Below are positions 1-7,906 of a DNA stretch of 29,367 bases, one piece after another. Each line of letters starts with the position of its first letter. Position 1 is the first letter of the stretch. Both the position numbers and the translations under genes were made by a program. This DNA comes from JBDKGH01 sp039798265. GTDB lineage: Bacteria; Bacteroidota; Bacteroidia; Flavobacteriales_D; Sanyastnellaceae. Under the pieces are notes generated by a model. It worked only from the letters and a program-made list of their open reading frames with translations. It did no database searches and had not been told where the DNA came from. The stretch covers positions 1 to 29,367 of the forward strand of contig JBDKGH010000109.1 of assembly GCA_039798265.1 (NCBI GenBank), read 5' to 3'.

Positions 1-74
1 GTCATGACATCATCATTGAGGAAATTCAATTGATCGAAAAAACGGGGGGTAAAAACGACTTTTCACGTGAGTAA
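1..74 (+). CDS. moaC: MoaC C-terminal fragment (cyclic pyranopterin monophosphate synthase), 5' end outside window
   Basis: Reading from base 3, the frame gives HDIIIEEIQLIEKTGGKNDF, then SRE and a TAA stop at 72-74. This matches the usual end of MoaC, where an I-x-L-(I/L)-x-K-(T/S)-GGK stretch precedes a short charged tail. MoaC works with MoaA in the first step of molybdenum-cofactor synthesis, making cyclic pyranopterin monophosphate from GTP. Only about 23 codons are present, so the call rests on this tail and on the following MobA-like gene, whose GTG start at 67 overlaps the stop by 8 bases. That overlap suggests a translationally coupled Moco operon continuing to the left. Confidence 0.75.
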   Translation, partial: HDIIIEEIQLIEKTGGKNDFSRE

Positions 75-1170
75 TAAAGCAAAACATAGTCAATTGGCCA
101 AAGCTTCGATGGGGCAATTCCATAAAAATGAATGGGCCATTTTAGGCGACCATTGCGAAGCTATTCATGCTTTTGCAGAGCAAGTAGCACGAGCTTTATG
201 GCCGCTTAAAGTAGCCTATCTCGATGCTGATCATCAACCCAAAGAGGCTTCCTCTCCCCTTTTTTACCTTCAGGATCAGCAAACGCAGTGGACCAAAACC
301 TTCGCTAAAACCGACATTTGGAATACCCGAATAGCTCTTTTAGATGCCGATCTTGTTTTAGTCAATGGAAACCATTTTGCCGCTAGTCGTCAGTTGGTGC
401 TCATCAACACAGAAAAAGAAAATTCACTTAAAAAACGCTTAAACCAGGACTCCAAAGTAGACGCCGTTTTCGTTCAAGAAGAGCAAGAAATACCAGCGTT
501 TATTTCTGATTTATTTCCACCTAAAGCATTTAATTATTTAACCAAAACAGCAGGTGAAATTCAAACGTTTTTCACCTCTAAAATAGCCGTCCCTGAGCTG
601 AAAGTACTCATCATGGTAGGCGGAAAAAGTACCCGAATGGGAAGTGATAAATCGCTGATTAATTATCATGGAAAAGAGCAAGATTTATTTATTGCTGATT
701 TATGCACTTCTCTTCATTTGCCTTTTGCGTTTTCTTGTTCGAAAGAAAACAGCGGTCGTTATGAATCAATAGGCTACGAAGTGATCGTAGATACTTTTTT
801 AAACATGGGCCCAAAAGGAGGAATATTGAGTGCCTTTCAGGCGGAGCCGGATCGAGCTTGGCTCACTATAGCTTGTGATCTACCATGGATTGACGAAGTG
901 TTTTTCCAAGAATTGATTGAGCAAAGACAGCCCTCTAAGCTAGCCACAGCCTTTTTAAGCCCCGAAAATCAAATGCCCGAGCCGCTCGCCGCTATTTGGG
1001 AGCCCCGTGCTTACCTCGCCGGCTTGCAATTTTTAGCTTTGGGAAATAGTTGCCCTCGAAAAATACTCATGCAATCCGATATTTATGCGTTTAACGCATC
1101 CAATCCCAAATGGCTACACAACGCCAATACCCCTGAAGAAGCGGCTTTGGTAAAGTCTCAAATACGTTAA
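67..1170 (+). CDS. MobA-like molybdenum cofactor guanylyltransferase with degenerate MobB-like N-terminal domain
   Basis: The protein has 367 residues. The C-terminal half (about 178-367) is a MobA-type GT-A nucleotidyltransferase: LIMVGGKSTRMGSDK at 181-195 is the family's LxGGxSxRMGxDK nucleotide-binding motif, GPKGGI lies at 248-253, ACDLP with the metal-binding Asp at 269-273, and NANTPEE at 352-358. MobA attaches GMP to molybdopterin, so a role in finishing the cofactor is likely. The N-terminal 170 residues look like a MobB-type domain (AILGDHCEAIHAFAEQVA, then YLDADHQ), but the glycine-rich P-loop expected near residues 25-33 is absent. The GTG at 67 overlaps the moaC stop; an in-frame ATG at 109 is an alternative start. 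MobA-type enzymes are close to other NTP transferases, so the exact substrate is inferred from the moaC neighbour. Confidence 0.8.
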   Translation: MSNKAKHSQLAKASMGQFHKNEWAILGDHCEAIHAFAEQVARALWPLKVAYLDADHQPKEASSPLFYLQDQQTQWTKTFAKTDIWNTRIALLDADLVLVNGNHFAASRQLVLINTEKENSLKKRLNQDSKVDAVFVQEEQEIPAFISDLFPPKAFNYLTKTAGEIQTFFTSKIAVPELKVLIMVGGKSTRMGSDKSLINYHGKEQDLFIADLCTSLHLPFAFSCSKENSGRYESIGYEVIVDTFLNMGPKGGILSAFQAEPDRAWLTIACDLPWIDEVFFQELIEQRQPSKLATAFLSPENQMPEPLAAIWEPRAYLAGLQFLALGNSCPRKILMQSDIYAFNASNPKWLHNANTPEEAALVKSQIR

Positions 1171-1240
1171 CATTCTGTTATCCGATTGAAATGTTTATAT
1201 CCTTTCAGTAGGGAAGCAACTAATGCTGCTTGTATAGTGT

Positions 1241-1248
1241 TATATTTG
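1241..1248 (+). promoter_or_regulatory. Candidate -7 promoter box TATATTTG for the PKD/T9SS gene
   Basis: TATATTTG fits the Bacteroidota -7 consensus TAnnTTTG and lies 16 bases before the GTG start at 1265, which would give a leader of about 10 bases. No convincing TTTG -33 box lies 19-20 bases upstream. The call rests on the one box and its position. Confidence 0.4.
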
Positions 1249-1264
1249 AGAATCCATCCTATTT

Positions 1265-3988
1265 GTGAAACCGAAACCATTTAGTTCATATCGCCTCATT
1301 TCTCTCCTTATTGCGTGCGTGTTATGTACATGGAGCATGAGTGTTTTAGCTACTCACCTTGTTGGTGGTGAGGTTACTTACGAGCATTTAGGTAATAATC
1401 AGTACCGAGTTACGCTGAAGGTTTACCGCGATTGTGGTCCTGCCAATATCAATCAAACCCCATTTGACGATTTTGCTTCTGTAGCCATCTACCGTACTTC
1501 GAATAATGCGTTGGTGGAAACACTTTCTATCCCCTTGTCGAATACCAATGTCAGCACGGTACCCTTGACATTAGAAAATCCTTGTTTTGTGCTCCCCGAT
1601 GACGTTTGTGTTCAGGAGGCGGTGTACCAAGATGAAGTGACTCTTCCGCAAATCAATGGTGGATATACCATTACCTATCAGCGCTGTTGCCGCAATCCAT
1701 CCATCCAAAACATCAACTTTCCAGATGATAGTGGAGCGACCTTTACCACTCACGTTCCAGGCAGCAACGAAGCGCCTGCGAATAACAGTGGGGCTGTATT
1801 TACTAACTTCCCTCCTCCTGCTCTTTGCCGAAATGCGGCCTTTACCTTCGACCACTCTGCCACCGATCCAGATGGCGACGTGTTGGTTTATGAGTTTTGT
1901 ACGCCACTAAACGGAGGAGATCCTACCAATCCTCAACCGAACCCAGCTTCACCTCCACCTTACACCCCTGTTCAATGGTCGGGAGGATTTAGCGTGAACA
2001 ATCCTATTACCTCGAATCCTGGATTTCAAATCAATTCGGCAACGGGTGTGATAACTGGAACAGCTACCCAATTGGGTCAGTTTGTTATTGGTGTATGTGT
2101 GAGCGAATACCGCAATGGCGTGCTGATCAATCGCACCAATCGCGATTTTCAATTCAACGTTACCCTTTGCGATCCATCGATTATATCCGATATGCCTCCT
2201 CAAGCAGAAGCAGGACCTTCATCGGGTATTTGTGCGGGATTAACCCTCCAATTTGAAAACAACTCTACCAATGCTTCCTTTTATCATTGGGATTTTGGAG
2301 TGCCGAATATTGACAGTGACACCAGCAATGTAGAAAATCCCATTTACACTTTTCCAGCTGAGGGTACCTACGAGATCATGCTCATTGCCAACCCTGGGTT
2401 TGAGTGTGCCGACACTACCACTCAGACTTATCAGTGCTTCGATCCGCTGGTTGGAGTCATCGAAGACTACAACTTCGACTGCAGCGATGGCTCGGGTTCT
2501 TTCAGTTTTGTGGCAAGCGTAGATGGTATTTCAAGCAACACCGATTTTGACTGGAATTTTGGAGCCGGATCCACGCCCGTTTCAAGCACCACGCCCGACC
2601 CCATCGGCATTGTCTTGAATCCGAACGTGCAAACACACACGATCTCTTTGCATGTGCAAGATCAAGCCTGCGAGCACGACACCACATTGGTCATCACCAT
2701 TGGACCGCCACCGATTGCGGCCATAGCTCCCCAAACTACATTTTGTGAAGGTTTTGACTATCAGTTTGAATCACAGAGCGCTAACGCCACTTCGTTTTAC
2801 TGGGACTTTAACACGATTCTAAACGGAGACAACTCAACCGATGAAAATCCATTGTACACTTTTTCAGACACTGGACAATACGTTGTTTCTTTAATAGCGA
2901 TGGCTCCTGACAACTGTCCGGATACCACCTCGATGCTCATTGCCATTTACGGCCTGCTCAATCCCCAATTCGACAGACCATCATCGCAATGCCTTTCTGA
3001 CAACTCATTTACCTTTTTAGCCGAAGGCGCCAGTAGTTCTGAAGCACAGTATCAATGGAACTTTGGTTCAGTTGCGACTCCGAGCAGTTCGATTAGTGGT
3101 CAACCTAGCAATATTCAGTTCTCAACCAATGGTTGGCATGATGTGTCTTTGACCATTTCCGAAAATGGATGTGTAGAAACTTACACCGATAGTGTTTGGG
3201 TGGTGCAAGATCCTACCCTGGCTATAAGTGCTACCAATATTTCAGGTTGCCCCACTCTTCTGGTAAACTTCGAGGCTCAAGGAACAGCAGAAACCTCGAT
3301 CTTCTATCTGTGGGATTTTGGTGATGGTGCCCAATCTTCATTGGAAGATCCTATAAACAGCTATGAAGAAAGCGGTTCTTACCCCGTAAGCTGCACGCTT
3401 TATACCACTACTGGATGTGTGCGTACGATCACTCAAAATTTGGAGACCGATATTTTTGTTGCGCCCATTCCCCAGCCTGGTTTTGTAATGAACCCTACCT
3501 CGGTGGACATCTTAAATCCAGAAATTACCATATCTGATTCCTCACTTTACAGCACTAGTTGCACGTATGTGTTTAGCGATGGTACCGTTATCAATGAATG
3601 CGATTTTGAATATGCCTTTACAGAAGCTGGCCGACAAAGTGTTACTCAAATAGTAACCAACGAATACGGATGCAAATCGTCTGTTACGGGCTACATCAAC
3701 GTAGGCGGATTATTGTTCTTTGCACCCAATTCATTTACCCCCAACTTCGATGGCATCAACGATGTATGGTTGCCAGAGTCAACAGGTATTTCTGAATATA
3801 ACATCAAAATCTATGATCGCTGGGGCACTATCATTTTTGAATCGAATGATCCTGCTGAAGCTTGGTTGGGCCAAATACGTGGTGGCGATCATTTTGCGGA
3901 AGATGGCATGTACTACTACCAAGTAAAACTGAGCAACTTGGTGAAGGAAAGCTTTGATTTCAAAGGCCATATCATTCTCATTCGCTAA
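1265..3988 (+). CDS. PKD-domain surface protein with T9SS type B sorting domain
   Basis: A 907-residue secreted protein. The N-terminus is a signal peptide (hydrophobic LISLLIACVLCTWSMSVLA, cleavage near residue 29-30). It is followed by THLVGGEVTYEHLGNNQYRV, an opening common in Bacteroidota adhesin-like proteins. A cadherin-like segment lies near 199-290 (DPDGDVLVYEF, then GFQINSATGVITG). PKD-like units follow at about 318-730, each with a W-x-F-G or WDFGDG core and many cysteines. The last 91 residues (817-907) are a type B CTD: FAPNSFTPNFDGINDVWLP, IYDRWG, then a hydrophobic LIR end. Type B CTDs direct export through T9SS. The GTG start at 1265 keeps the signal peptide intact, whereas the next ATG (residue 25) would remove most of it. 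The role is probably adhesion or matrix; the ligand is unknown. Confidence 0.9.
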   Translation: MKPKPFSSYRLISLLIACVLCTWSMSVLATHLVGGEVTYEHLGNNQYRVTLKVYRDCGPANINQTPFDDFASVAIYRTSNNALVETLSIPLSNTNVSTVPLTLENPCFVLPDDVCVQEAVYQDEVTLPQINGGYTITYQRCCRNPSIQNINFPDDSGATFTTHVPGSNEAPANNSGAVFTNFPPPALCRNAAFTFDHSATDPDGDVLVYEFCTPLNGGDPTNPQPNPASPPPYTPVQWSGGFSVNNPITSNPGFQINSATGVITGTATQLGQFVIGVCVSEYRNGVLINRTNRDFQFNVTLCDPSIISDMPPQAEAGPSSGICAGLTLQFENNSTNASFYHWDFGVPNIDSDTSNVENPIYTFPAEGTYEIMLIANPGFECADTTTQTYQCFDPLVGVIEDYNFDCSDGSGSFSFVASVDGISSNTDFDWNFGAGSTPVSSTTPDPIGIVLNPNVQTHTISLHVQDQACEHDTTLVITIGPPPIAAIAPQTTFCEGFDYQFESQSANATSFYWDFNTILNGDNSTDENPLYTFSDTGQYVVSLIAMAPDNCPDTTSMLIAIYGLLNPQFDRPSSQCLSDNSFTFLAEGASSSEAQYQWNFGSVATPSSSISGQPSNIQFSTNGWHDVSLTISENGCVETYTDSVWVVQDPTLAISATNISGCPTLLVNFEAQGTAETSIFYLWDFGDGAQSSLEDPINSYEESGSYPVSCTLYTTTGCVRTITQNLETDIFVAPIPQPGFVMNPTSVDILNPEITISDSSLYSTSCTYVFSDGTVINECDFEYAFTEAGRQSVTQIVTNEYGCKSSVTGYINVGGLLFFAPNSFTPNFDGINDVWLPESTGISEYNIKIYDRWGTIIFESNDPAEAWLGQIRGGDHFAEDGMYYYQVKLSNLVKESFDFKGHIILIR

Positions 3989-4016
3989 TTCAATTTTTAG
4001 TTAGAAAAACAGCACA

Positions 4017-4042
4017 TTTACCTAAGGAAAAACATAGGTAAA
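4017..4042. promoter_or_regulatory. Perfect 8-bp inverted repeat upstream of ffh
   Basis: TTTACCTA at 4017-4024 and TAGGTAAA at 4035-4042 are exact reverse complements separated by 10 bases. The repeat ends 4 bases before the candidate -7 box of ffh and covers the place where a -33 box would lie, which is typical of an operator. It has no U-tract on either side, so it is not a good intrinsic terminator. Its function is not known. Confidence 0.45.
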
Positions 4043-4046
4043 GGGT

Positions 4047-4054
4047 TATCTTTG
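4047..4054 (+). promoter_or_regulatory. Candidate -7 promoter box TATCTTTG for ffh
   Basis: TATCTTTG is an exact match to the Bacteroidota TAnnTTTG element. It lies 22 bases before the ffh ATG at 4076, giving an expected leader of about 15 bases. No clear TTTG lies at the usual -33 distance; an inverted repeat occupies that place. Confidence 0.5.
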
Positions 4055-4075
4055 CGCCTTCTTTCACGTAAAGCA

Positions 4076-5416
4076 ATGTTTGAAAATCTAACCGATAAAT
4101 TCGATAGAGCCTTTAAGATCCTCAAAGGTCAAGGCCAAATCACCGAGATTAATGTCGCTGAAACACTCAAAGAAGTGCGCAGAGCCCTTCTTGATGCCGA
4201 CGTTAACTACAAGACAGCCAAAGAATTTACTGAGCGTGTAAAAGAAAAAGCACTCGGCCAACAAGTACTTACTGCCGTAAGTCCTGGTCAGCTTTTGGTA
4301 AAAATCACTCACGACGAGTTGAAAGAATTGATGGGTGGTGATGCCACAGACATCAACTACCAAGGCAATCCGGGTGTGATCTTGATGAGCGGTTTGCAGG
4401 GTTCGGGTAAAACAACATTTTCCGGCAAACTCGCCAATTACCTCAAAACGAAAAAAGGCAAAAAGCCCCTACTCGTAGCGTGTGACATCTACCGCCCAGC
4501 AGCGATAGATCAGCTTCATGTAGTGGGAGAAAGCGTTGGTGTAGAAGTATTCAGTGATCGCGGAAATACCAATGCCGTAGATATTGCTACCAAAGCGATT
4601 GCTTTTGCAAAACAAAACGGATTCAACGTAGTCATCGTCGATACAGCAGGTCGCTTGGCCATCGACGAAGAAATGATGACCGAAATCGAAAATGTGAAGA
4701 AAGCTATTCAGCCTTCGGAAACCCTTTTCGTAGTGGACTCCATGACGGGTCAAGATGCCGTGAACACAGCCAAAACGTTTAATGAACGATTGAATTTTGA
4801 CGGTGTTGTATTGACCAAACTCGATGGTGACACCCGCGGTGGTGCCGCCTTAAGTATCAAAGGCGAAGTTCAAAAGCCCATCAAATTTGTAGGTACAGGC
4901 GAAAAAATGGATGCACTGGATGTCTTTTATCCAGAACGTATGGCCAGCCGTATCCTCGGTATGGGTGACGTGGTATCCTTGGTAGAACGTGCCCAAGAAC
5001 AATTTGACGAAGAGCAAGCCAAGCGTCTCGAAAAACGCATCAAAAAAGATCAATTTGACTTCAATGACTTTTTGGAGCAAATCGGTCAGATCAAAAAAAT
5101 GGGTAGCGTAAAAGACCTGTTGGGCATGTTGCCTGGCATGGGTCAAATGAAAGATGTGGAAATCAACGAAGATGCCTTTAAGCACATTGAGGCCATCATT
5201 CGTTCGATGACTCCAAAAGAAAGAAGCAACCCAGGTGTATTGGATTCTGGTCGCAAAAACCGCATCGCTCGCGGAAGCGGTCGCAGCCTCGAAGAAGTAA
5301 ACAGACTCATCAAACAGTTTGATCAAACCAAACAAATGATGAAGATGATGACCAATAAGAGTCAAATGATGAGCTTGATGAAACAAGCCAATCAAATGAG
5401 AAAACAACCCCGCTAA
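4076..5416 (+). CDS. ffh: Signal recognition particle GTPase Ffh (SRP54)
   Basis: A 446-residue Ffh, the usual length. The start is the ATG at 4076 (MFENLTDKFDRAF), the conserved Ffh N-terminus; an upstream TTG at 4052 lies inside the promoter box and is unlikely. The N domain (1-100) contains ALLDADVNY. The G domain carries GLQGSGKT (106-113), DTAGR (189-193) and TKLDGD (247-252). The Met-rich M domain begins near 327 and contains GSGRSLEEVNRLIKQF (400-415), the SRP-RNA binding helices, ending in repeated MM pairs. Ffh with 4.5S RNA targets nascent inner-membrane and secreted proteins to FtsY and Sec. No 4.5S RNA gene was seen nearby. purC follows after 29 bases and may share the transcript. 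Confidence 0.98.
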   Translation: MFENLTDKFDRAFKILKGQGQITEINVAETLKEVRRALLDADVNYKTAKEFTERVKEKALGQQVLTAVSPGQLLVKITHDELKELMGGDATDINYQGNPGVILMSGLQGSGKTTFSGKLANYLKTKKGKKPLLVACDIYRPAAIDQLHVVGESVGVEVFSDRGNTNAVDIATKAIAFAKQNGFNVVIVDTAGRLAIDEEMMTEIENVKKAIQPSETLFVVDSMTGQDAVNTAKTFNERLNFDGVVLTKLDGDTRGGAALSIKGEVQKPIKFVGTGEKMDALDVFYPERMASRILGMGDVVSLVERAQEQFDEEQAKRLEKRIKKDQFDFNDFLEQIGQIKKMGSVKDLLGMLPGMGQMKDVEINEDAFKHIEAIIRSMTPKERSNPGVLDSGRKNRIARGSGRSLEEVNRLIKQFDQTKQMMKMMTNKSQMMSLMKQANQMRKQPR

Positions 5417-5445
5417 TTCACTAGGCCCCTCAAGATTTTCCGCAC

Positions 5446-6387
5446 ATGGCACTTCAAAAAACCGATTTCCAATTTCCTCAGCAAACAAAAGTGTACCATG
5501 GTAAAGTACGCGACGTTTATTTTATTGGAGAGGAGTTGTTAGTAATGGTGGCGAGTGACCGGATCTCGGCATTCGATGTAATCCTACCAGAGCCTATTCC
5601 ATTCAAAGGTCAAGTGCTCAATCAAATTGCTGGTCACATGCTCGACGCTACTGCCGATGTGGTGCCCAATTGGAAAATCGCTTCTCCAGATCCAAATGTG
5701 ACCATCGGGCATCGCTGCGAGCCTTTTAAGGTAGAGATGGTGATTAGAGGTTACCTCACGGGTCACGCTTGGAGAACCTACAAAAGTGGTTTGCGCACCC
5801 TTTGCGGAGTAAGCCTTCCGGAAGGATTAAAAGAACACGATAAACTTCCCACACCGATCATTACACCCACTACGAAAGCCGATGAGGGACATGATCAAGA
5901 TATTTCGAAAGAAGAAATCATTGCGCAAGGTATTGTTAGCGCTGAAGACTATGCTGTTTTAGAAAAATATACCCATGCTCTTTTCCAACGCGGAACTGAA
6001 TTAGCAGCTAAACAGGGCCTGATACTCGTTGATACCAAATATGAATTTGGAAAAAAGAACGATCAAATTCTTTTGATGGACGAAATTCACACCCCTGACT
6101 CATCACGTTATTTTTATGCTGAAGGTTATCAAGATCGTCAAGACAAAGGAAAGCAGCAGCGTCAATTGAGTAAAGAGTTTGTTCGCGAATGGTTGATTGA
6201 AAACGACTTTATGGGAAAAGACGGCCAACGTATTCCCACAATGGATGCAGGTTTTGTAAATACTGTAAGCGAGCGTTATATCGAATTATTCGAACAAGTA
6301 ACCGGAAAGTCATTTGAAAAGCAGGACTATACGAACGCAGAAGAAAGAATTATGACTTCTGTTAGTCTTTTTTTGCAAGCTCACTGA
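5446..6387 (+). CDS. purC: SAICAR synthase (phosphoribosylaminoimidazole-succinocarboxamide synthase)
   Basis: A 313-residue PurC that joins aspartate to CAIR using ATP in purine biosynthesis. Visible family motifs are GKVRD (19-23, nucleotide-binding loop), SDRISAFD (37-44), CEPFKVEMVIRGYLTGHAW (91-109), TKADEGHD (143-150), the signature VDTKYEFG (195-202) and DEIHTPDSSRY (212-222). The length and the C-terminal helical extension fit the longer SAICAR synthases. The ATG at 5446 begins MALQKTDFQFP. It lies 29 bases after ffh on the same strand with no terminator between, so co-transcription is plausible although the functions are unrelated. Confidence 0.97.
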   Translation: MALQKTDFQFPQQTKVYHGKVRDVYFIGEELLVMVASDRISAFDVILPEPIPFKGQVLNQIAGHMLDATADVVPNWKIASPDPNVTIGHRCEPFKVEMVIRGYLTGHAWRTYKSGLRTLCGVSLPEGLKEHDKLPTPIITPTTKADEGHDQDISKEEIIAQGIVSAEDYAVLEKYTHALFQRGTELAAKQGLILVDTKYEFGKKNDQILLMDEIHTPDSSRYFYAEGYQDRQDKGKQQRQLSKEFVREWLIENDFMGKDGQRIPTMDAGFVNTVSERYIELFEQVTGKSFEKQDYTNAEERIMTSVSLFLQAH

Positions 6388-6445
6388 TAGAAGTCATAAG
6401 TTGTGCAAATACTTTGATTCTTCTTTGTAGTGTAGCACACAAGCC

Positions 6446-6838
6446 ATGCCTTTCACAGATACTCGTTTAGATCAAGATCACTATGAAAAAGCAATGCCCT
6501 TAATCAAGGAGTTGCTTTCATTATTACCCCAAGTACCGAATCTTTCTCCCAATCAGCGTGCGCTTATGGAGCACTATGATACCGAAGAGCGTATTCGACT
6601 AGAATCGCTATTGCAAACAGCGTTGATCAATCCTGAACTCATTAAAGACGATTTTCCGCCAGACGTAGTGCGCGAAGACATCGAAACATACTTGCGCCTC
6701 ATTCAACTGCGCCAAGTGCTCGAATCATGTCGCGATCAGATAGATACTTTACTCAACGGTAAACTATCGCACAACAAGAAATACGCTGAAAAAGTCCACG
6801 GAATTATTCGAGAAAAACTGCAGTTTACCAAACGATAA
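6446..6838 (+). CDS. Small helical protein of unknown function
   Basis: A 130-residue, highly charged protein that I do not recognise. It has no signal peptide, no membrane segment and no cysteine pair motif; one Cys occurs near residue 95. Predicted-looking amphipathic helices fill most of it (HYEKAMPLIKELLSLLPQV, then VVREDIETYLRLIQLRQVLE), and the C-terminus is basic (REKLQFTKR). The proline-bearing FPPDVV stretch near residue 70 may break two helical halves. It follows purC by 58 bases on the same strand and converges on gldF with only 5 bases between the stop codons. It is probably cytoplasmic. That it is a real gene rests on its codon-like composition and its fit between neighbours. Confidence 0.7.
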   Translation: MPFTDTRLDQDHYEKAMPLIKELLSLLPQVPNLSPNQRALMEHYDTEERIRLESLLQTALINPELIKDDFPPDVVREDIETYLRLIQLRQVLESCRDQIDTLLNGKLSHNKKYAEKVHGIIREKLQFTKR

Positions 6839-6843
6839 ACCGT

Positions 6844-7575
6844 TTACCACTTGCGGCTTTGCAACACCGTGCGGGTGAGCATAACGAAAATGGTAATCAA
6901 GGCAACAAAGTACACCACATCGCGTGAATCAATGCTTCCCAAACTGAGAGAAGCGTAGTGTTCTTGCATACCCAAATTCATCACAAATCGATCGAGGTCG
7001 CCAAAAAGAGCAAAGTTTCCAAGCGCTTGAAAACCCGAGTACATAAAGAAACTCAACATGGCAGCCAAAAGAAAGGAGACAATTTGATTTTGTGTAATAC
7101 TCGATGCAAAAATGCCAATGGCCACGTATCCGCCCGCTAAAAGCAATAGGCCTATATAAGATCCCCAAGTACCACCCGTATCTATATTCCCCACAGGATC
7201 GCCCAATTGATACACGGTAAAAAAGTACAGCAGCGTGGGCAAAAGCGCAATCACCACTAGTATTAATCCTGCGAAATATTTGGCGAGAATAATCTGTAAA
7301 TCCGTAATTGGCTTGGTAAACAACAGCTCAATGGTGCCGGTTCTTTTTTCTTCAGCAAAAGAACGCATGGTAATGGCCGGTATTAAGAACATAAACACCC
7401 AAGGCGAGATGAAAAACAGTGTATCGATGCTCGAGTAGCCCATATCTAACACATTCATGTCACCAGGGAAAATCCACAAAAACAAAGAGGTCACCAACAA
7501 GAAAACGCCGATCACCACATATCCGATAAGCGAACTGAGGAAGGTGCGTATTTCTTTTTTAAGTAGGGCTATCAT
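6844..7575 (-). CDS. gldF: Gliding motility ABC-2 type permease GldF
   Basis: A 243-residue membrane protein with about six hydrophobic segments. It opens MIALLKKEIRTFLSSLIGYVV, typical of GldF. The cytoplasmic loop FAEEKRTGTIELLFTKPI is the ABC-2 permease signature region, and the protein ends in the short basic tail RSRKW. In Flavobacterium, GldF pairs with GldG and the ATPase GldA as an ABC transporter needed for gliding in some species. The ATG at 7575 is chosen over one at 7599 because it gives the family start and because the upstream one falls inside a promoter-like box. It follows an ABM-domain gene by about 35 bases. No gldG or gldA is present on either side in this window. Confidence 0.88.
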   Translation of the reverse strand: MIALLKKEIRTFLSSLIGYVVIGVFLLVTSLFLWIFPGDMNVLDMGYSSIDTLFFISPWVFMFLIPAITMRSFAEEKRTGTIELLFTKPITDLQIILAKYFAGLILVVIALLPTLLYFFTVYQLGDPVGNIDTGGTWGSYIGLLLLAGGYVAIGIFASSITQNQIVSFLLAAMLSFFMYSGFQALGNFALFGDLDRFVMNLGMQEHYASLSLGSIDSRDVVYFVALITIFVMLTRTVLQSRKW

Positions 7576-7596
7576 AGGGCTGTTAAATGCTAAAGG

Positions 7597-7604
7597 CAAA
7601 AATA
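7597..7604 (-). promoter_or_regulatory. Candidate -7 promoter box TATTTTTG for gldF
   Basis: On the minus strand the sequence reads TATTTTTG, an exact TAnnTTTG match 22 bases before the gldF ATG at 7575, with an expected leader near 15 bases. No good -33 box was found. gldF could therefore be transcribed separately from the two genes before it, although read-through is also possible. Confidence 0.4.
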
Positions 7605-7609
7605 GGTAA

Positions 7610-7906
7610 TCACGAGAGTTGAACGAGCATATCTACTGTCCAAGCTTCCGGTTTATCGGCAAAAAGTGCTTTAGTTTGAGGCCAAACCTCAGCGAAAACC
7701 GCAGACTGACGATATTTTTCGAGAAAGTCAGGATGTTCCCAATGGGAATAAGTAAAAAAAACATTTCCTTCTTTTTCTTGTCGCCACAATTCTAAATGAA
7801 CGCATCCTTCAGCCGCTCTGATGTGCTGTCGATACCGCTCAAAAATGTCGATGAAAACATCGACAGACTCGGGCTTAAAGGTCATCTTCACTATTCTCTT
7901 CACCAT
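7610..7906 (-). CDS. ABM-fold protein (putative quinol/antibiotic-biosynthesis monooxygenase family)
   Basis: A 98-residue ferredoxin-like ABM domain, the usual size for a stand-alone member. Typical features are an opening strand MVKRIVKMTF, the segment GCVHLELWRQEKEGNVFFTYSHWE (residues about 35-58), in which a strand ends in the family's E/W pair, and FLEKYRQSAVF. Relatives include YgiN-like quinol monooxygenases and heme-degrading enzymes; this sequence alone does not decide the substrate. The start at 7906 overlaps the end of the preceding DUF62 gene by 32 bases, so the two are probably translated from one message. A later in-frame ATG at 7885 would reduce the overlap to 11 bases. Confidence 0.8.
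   Translation of the reverse strand: MVKRIVKMTFKPESVDVFIDIFERYRQHIRAAEGCVHLELWRQEKEGNVFFTYSHWEHPDFLEKYRQSAVFAEVWPQTKALFADKPEAWTVDMLVQLS

Noticed and set aside
4850..5488. Open minus-strand frame of 212 codons
   Set aside because: It lies opposite ffh and the start of purC. The translation is His/Phe rich with no recognisable motif, as expected for an antisense shadow of a codon-biased gene.
6825..6858. Possible hairpin between the convergent small gene and gldF
   Set aside because: Only a 5-bp AAACG/CGTTT pairing is possible and there is no U-tract, so it does not support a terminator.
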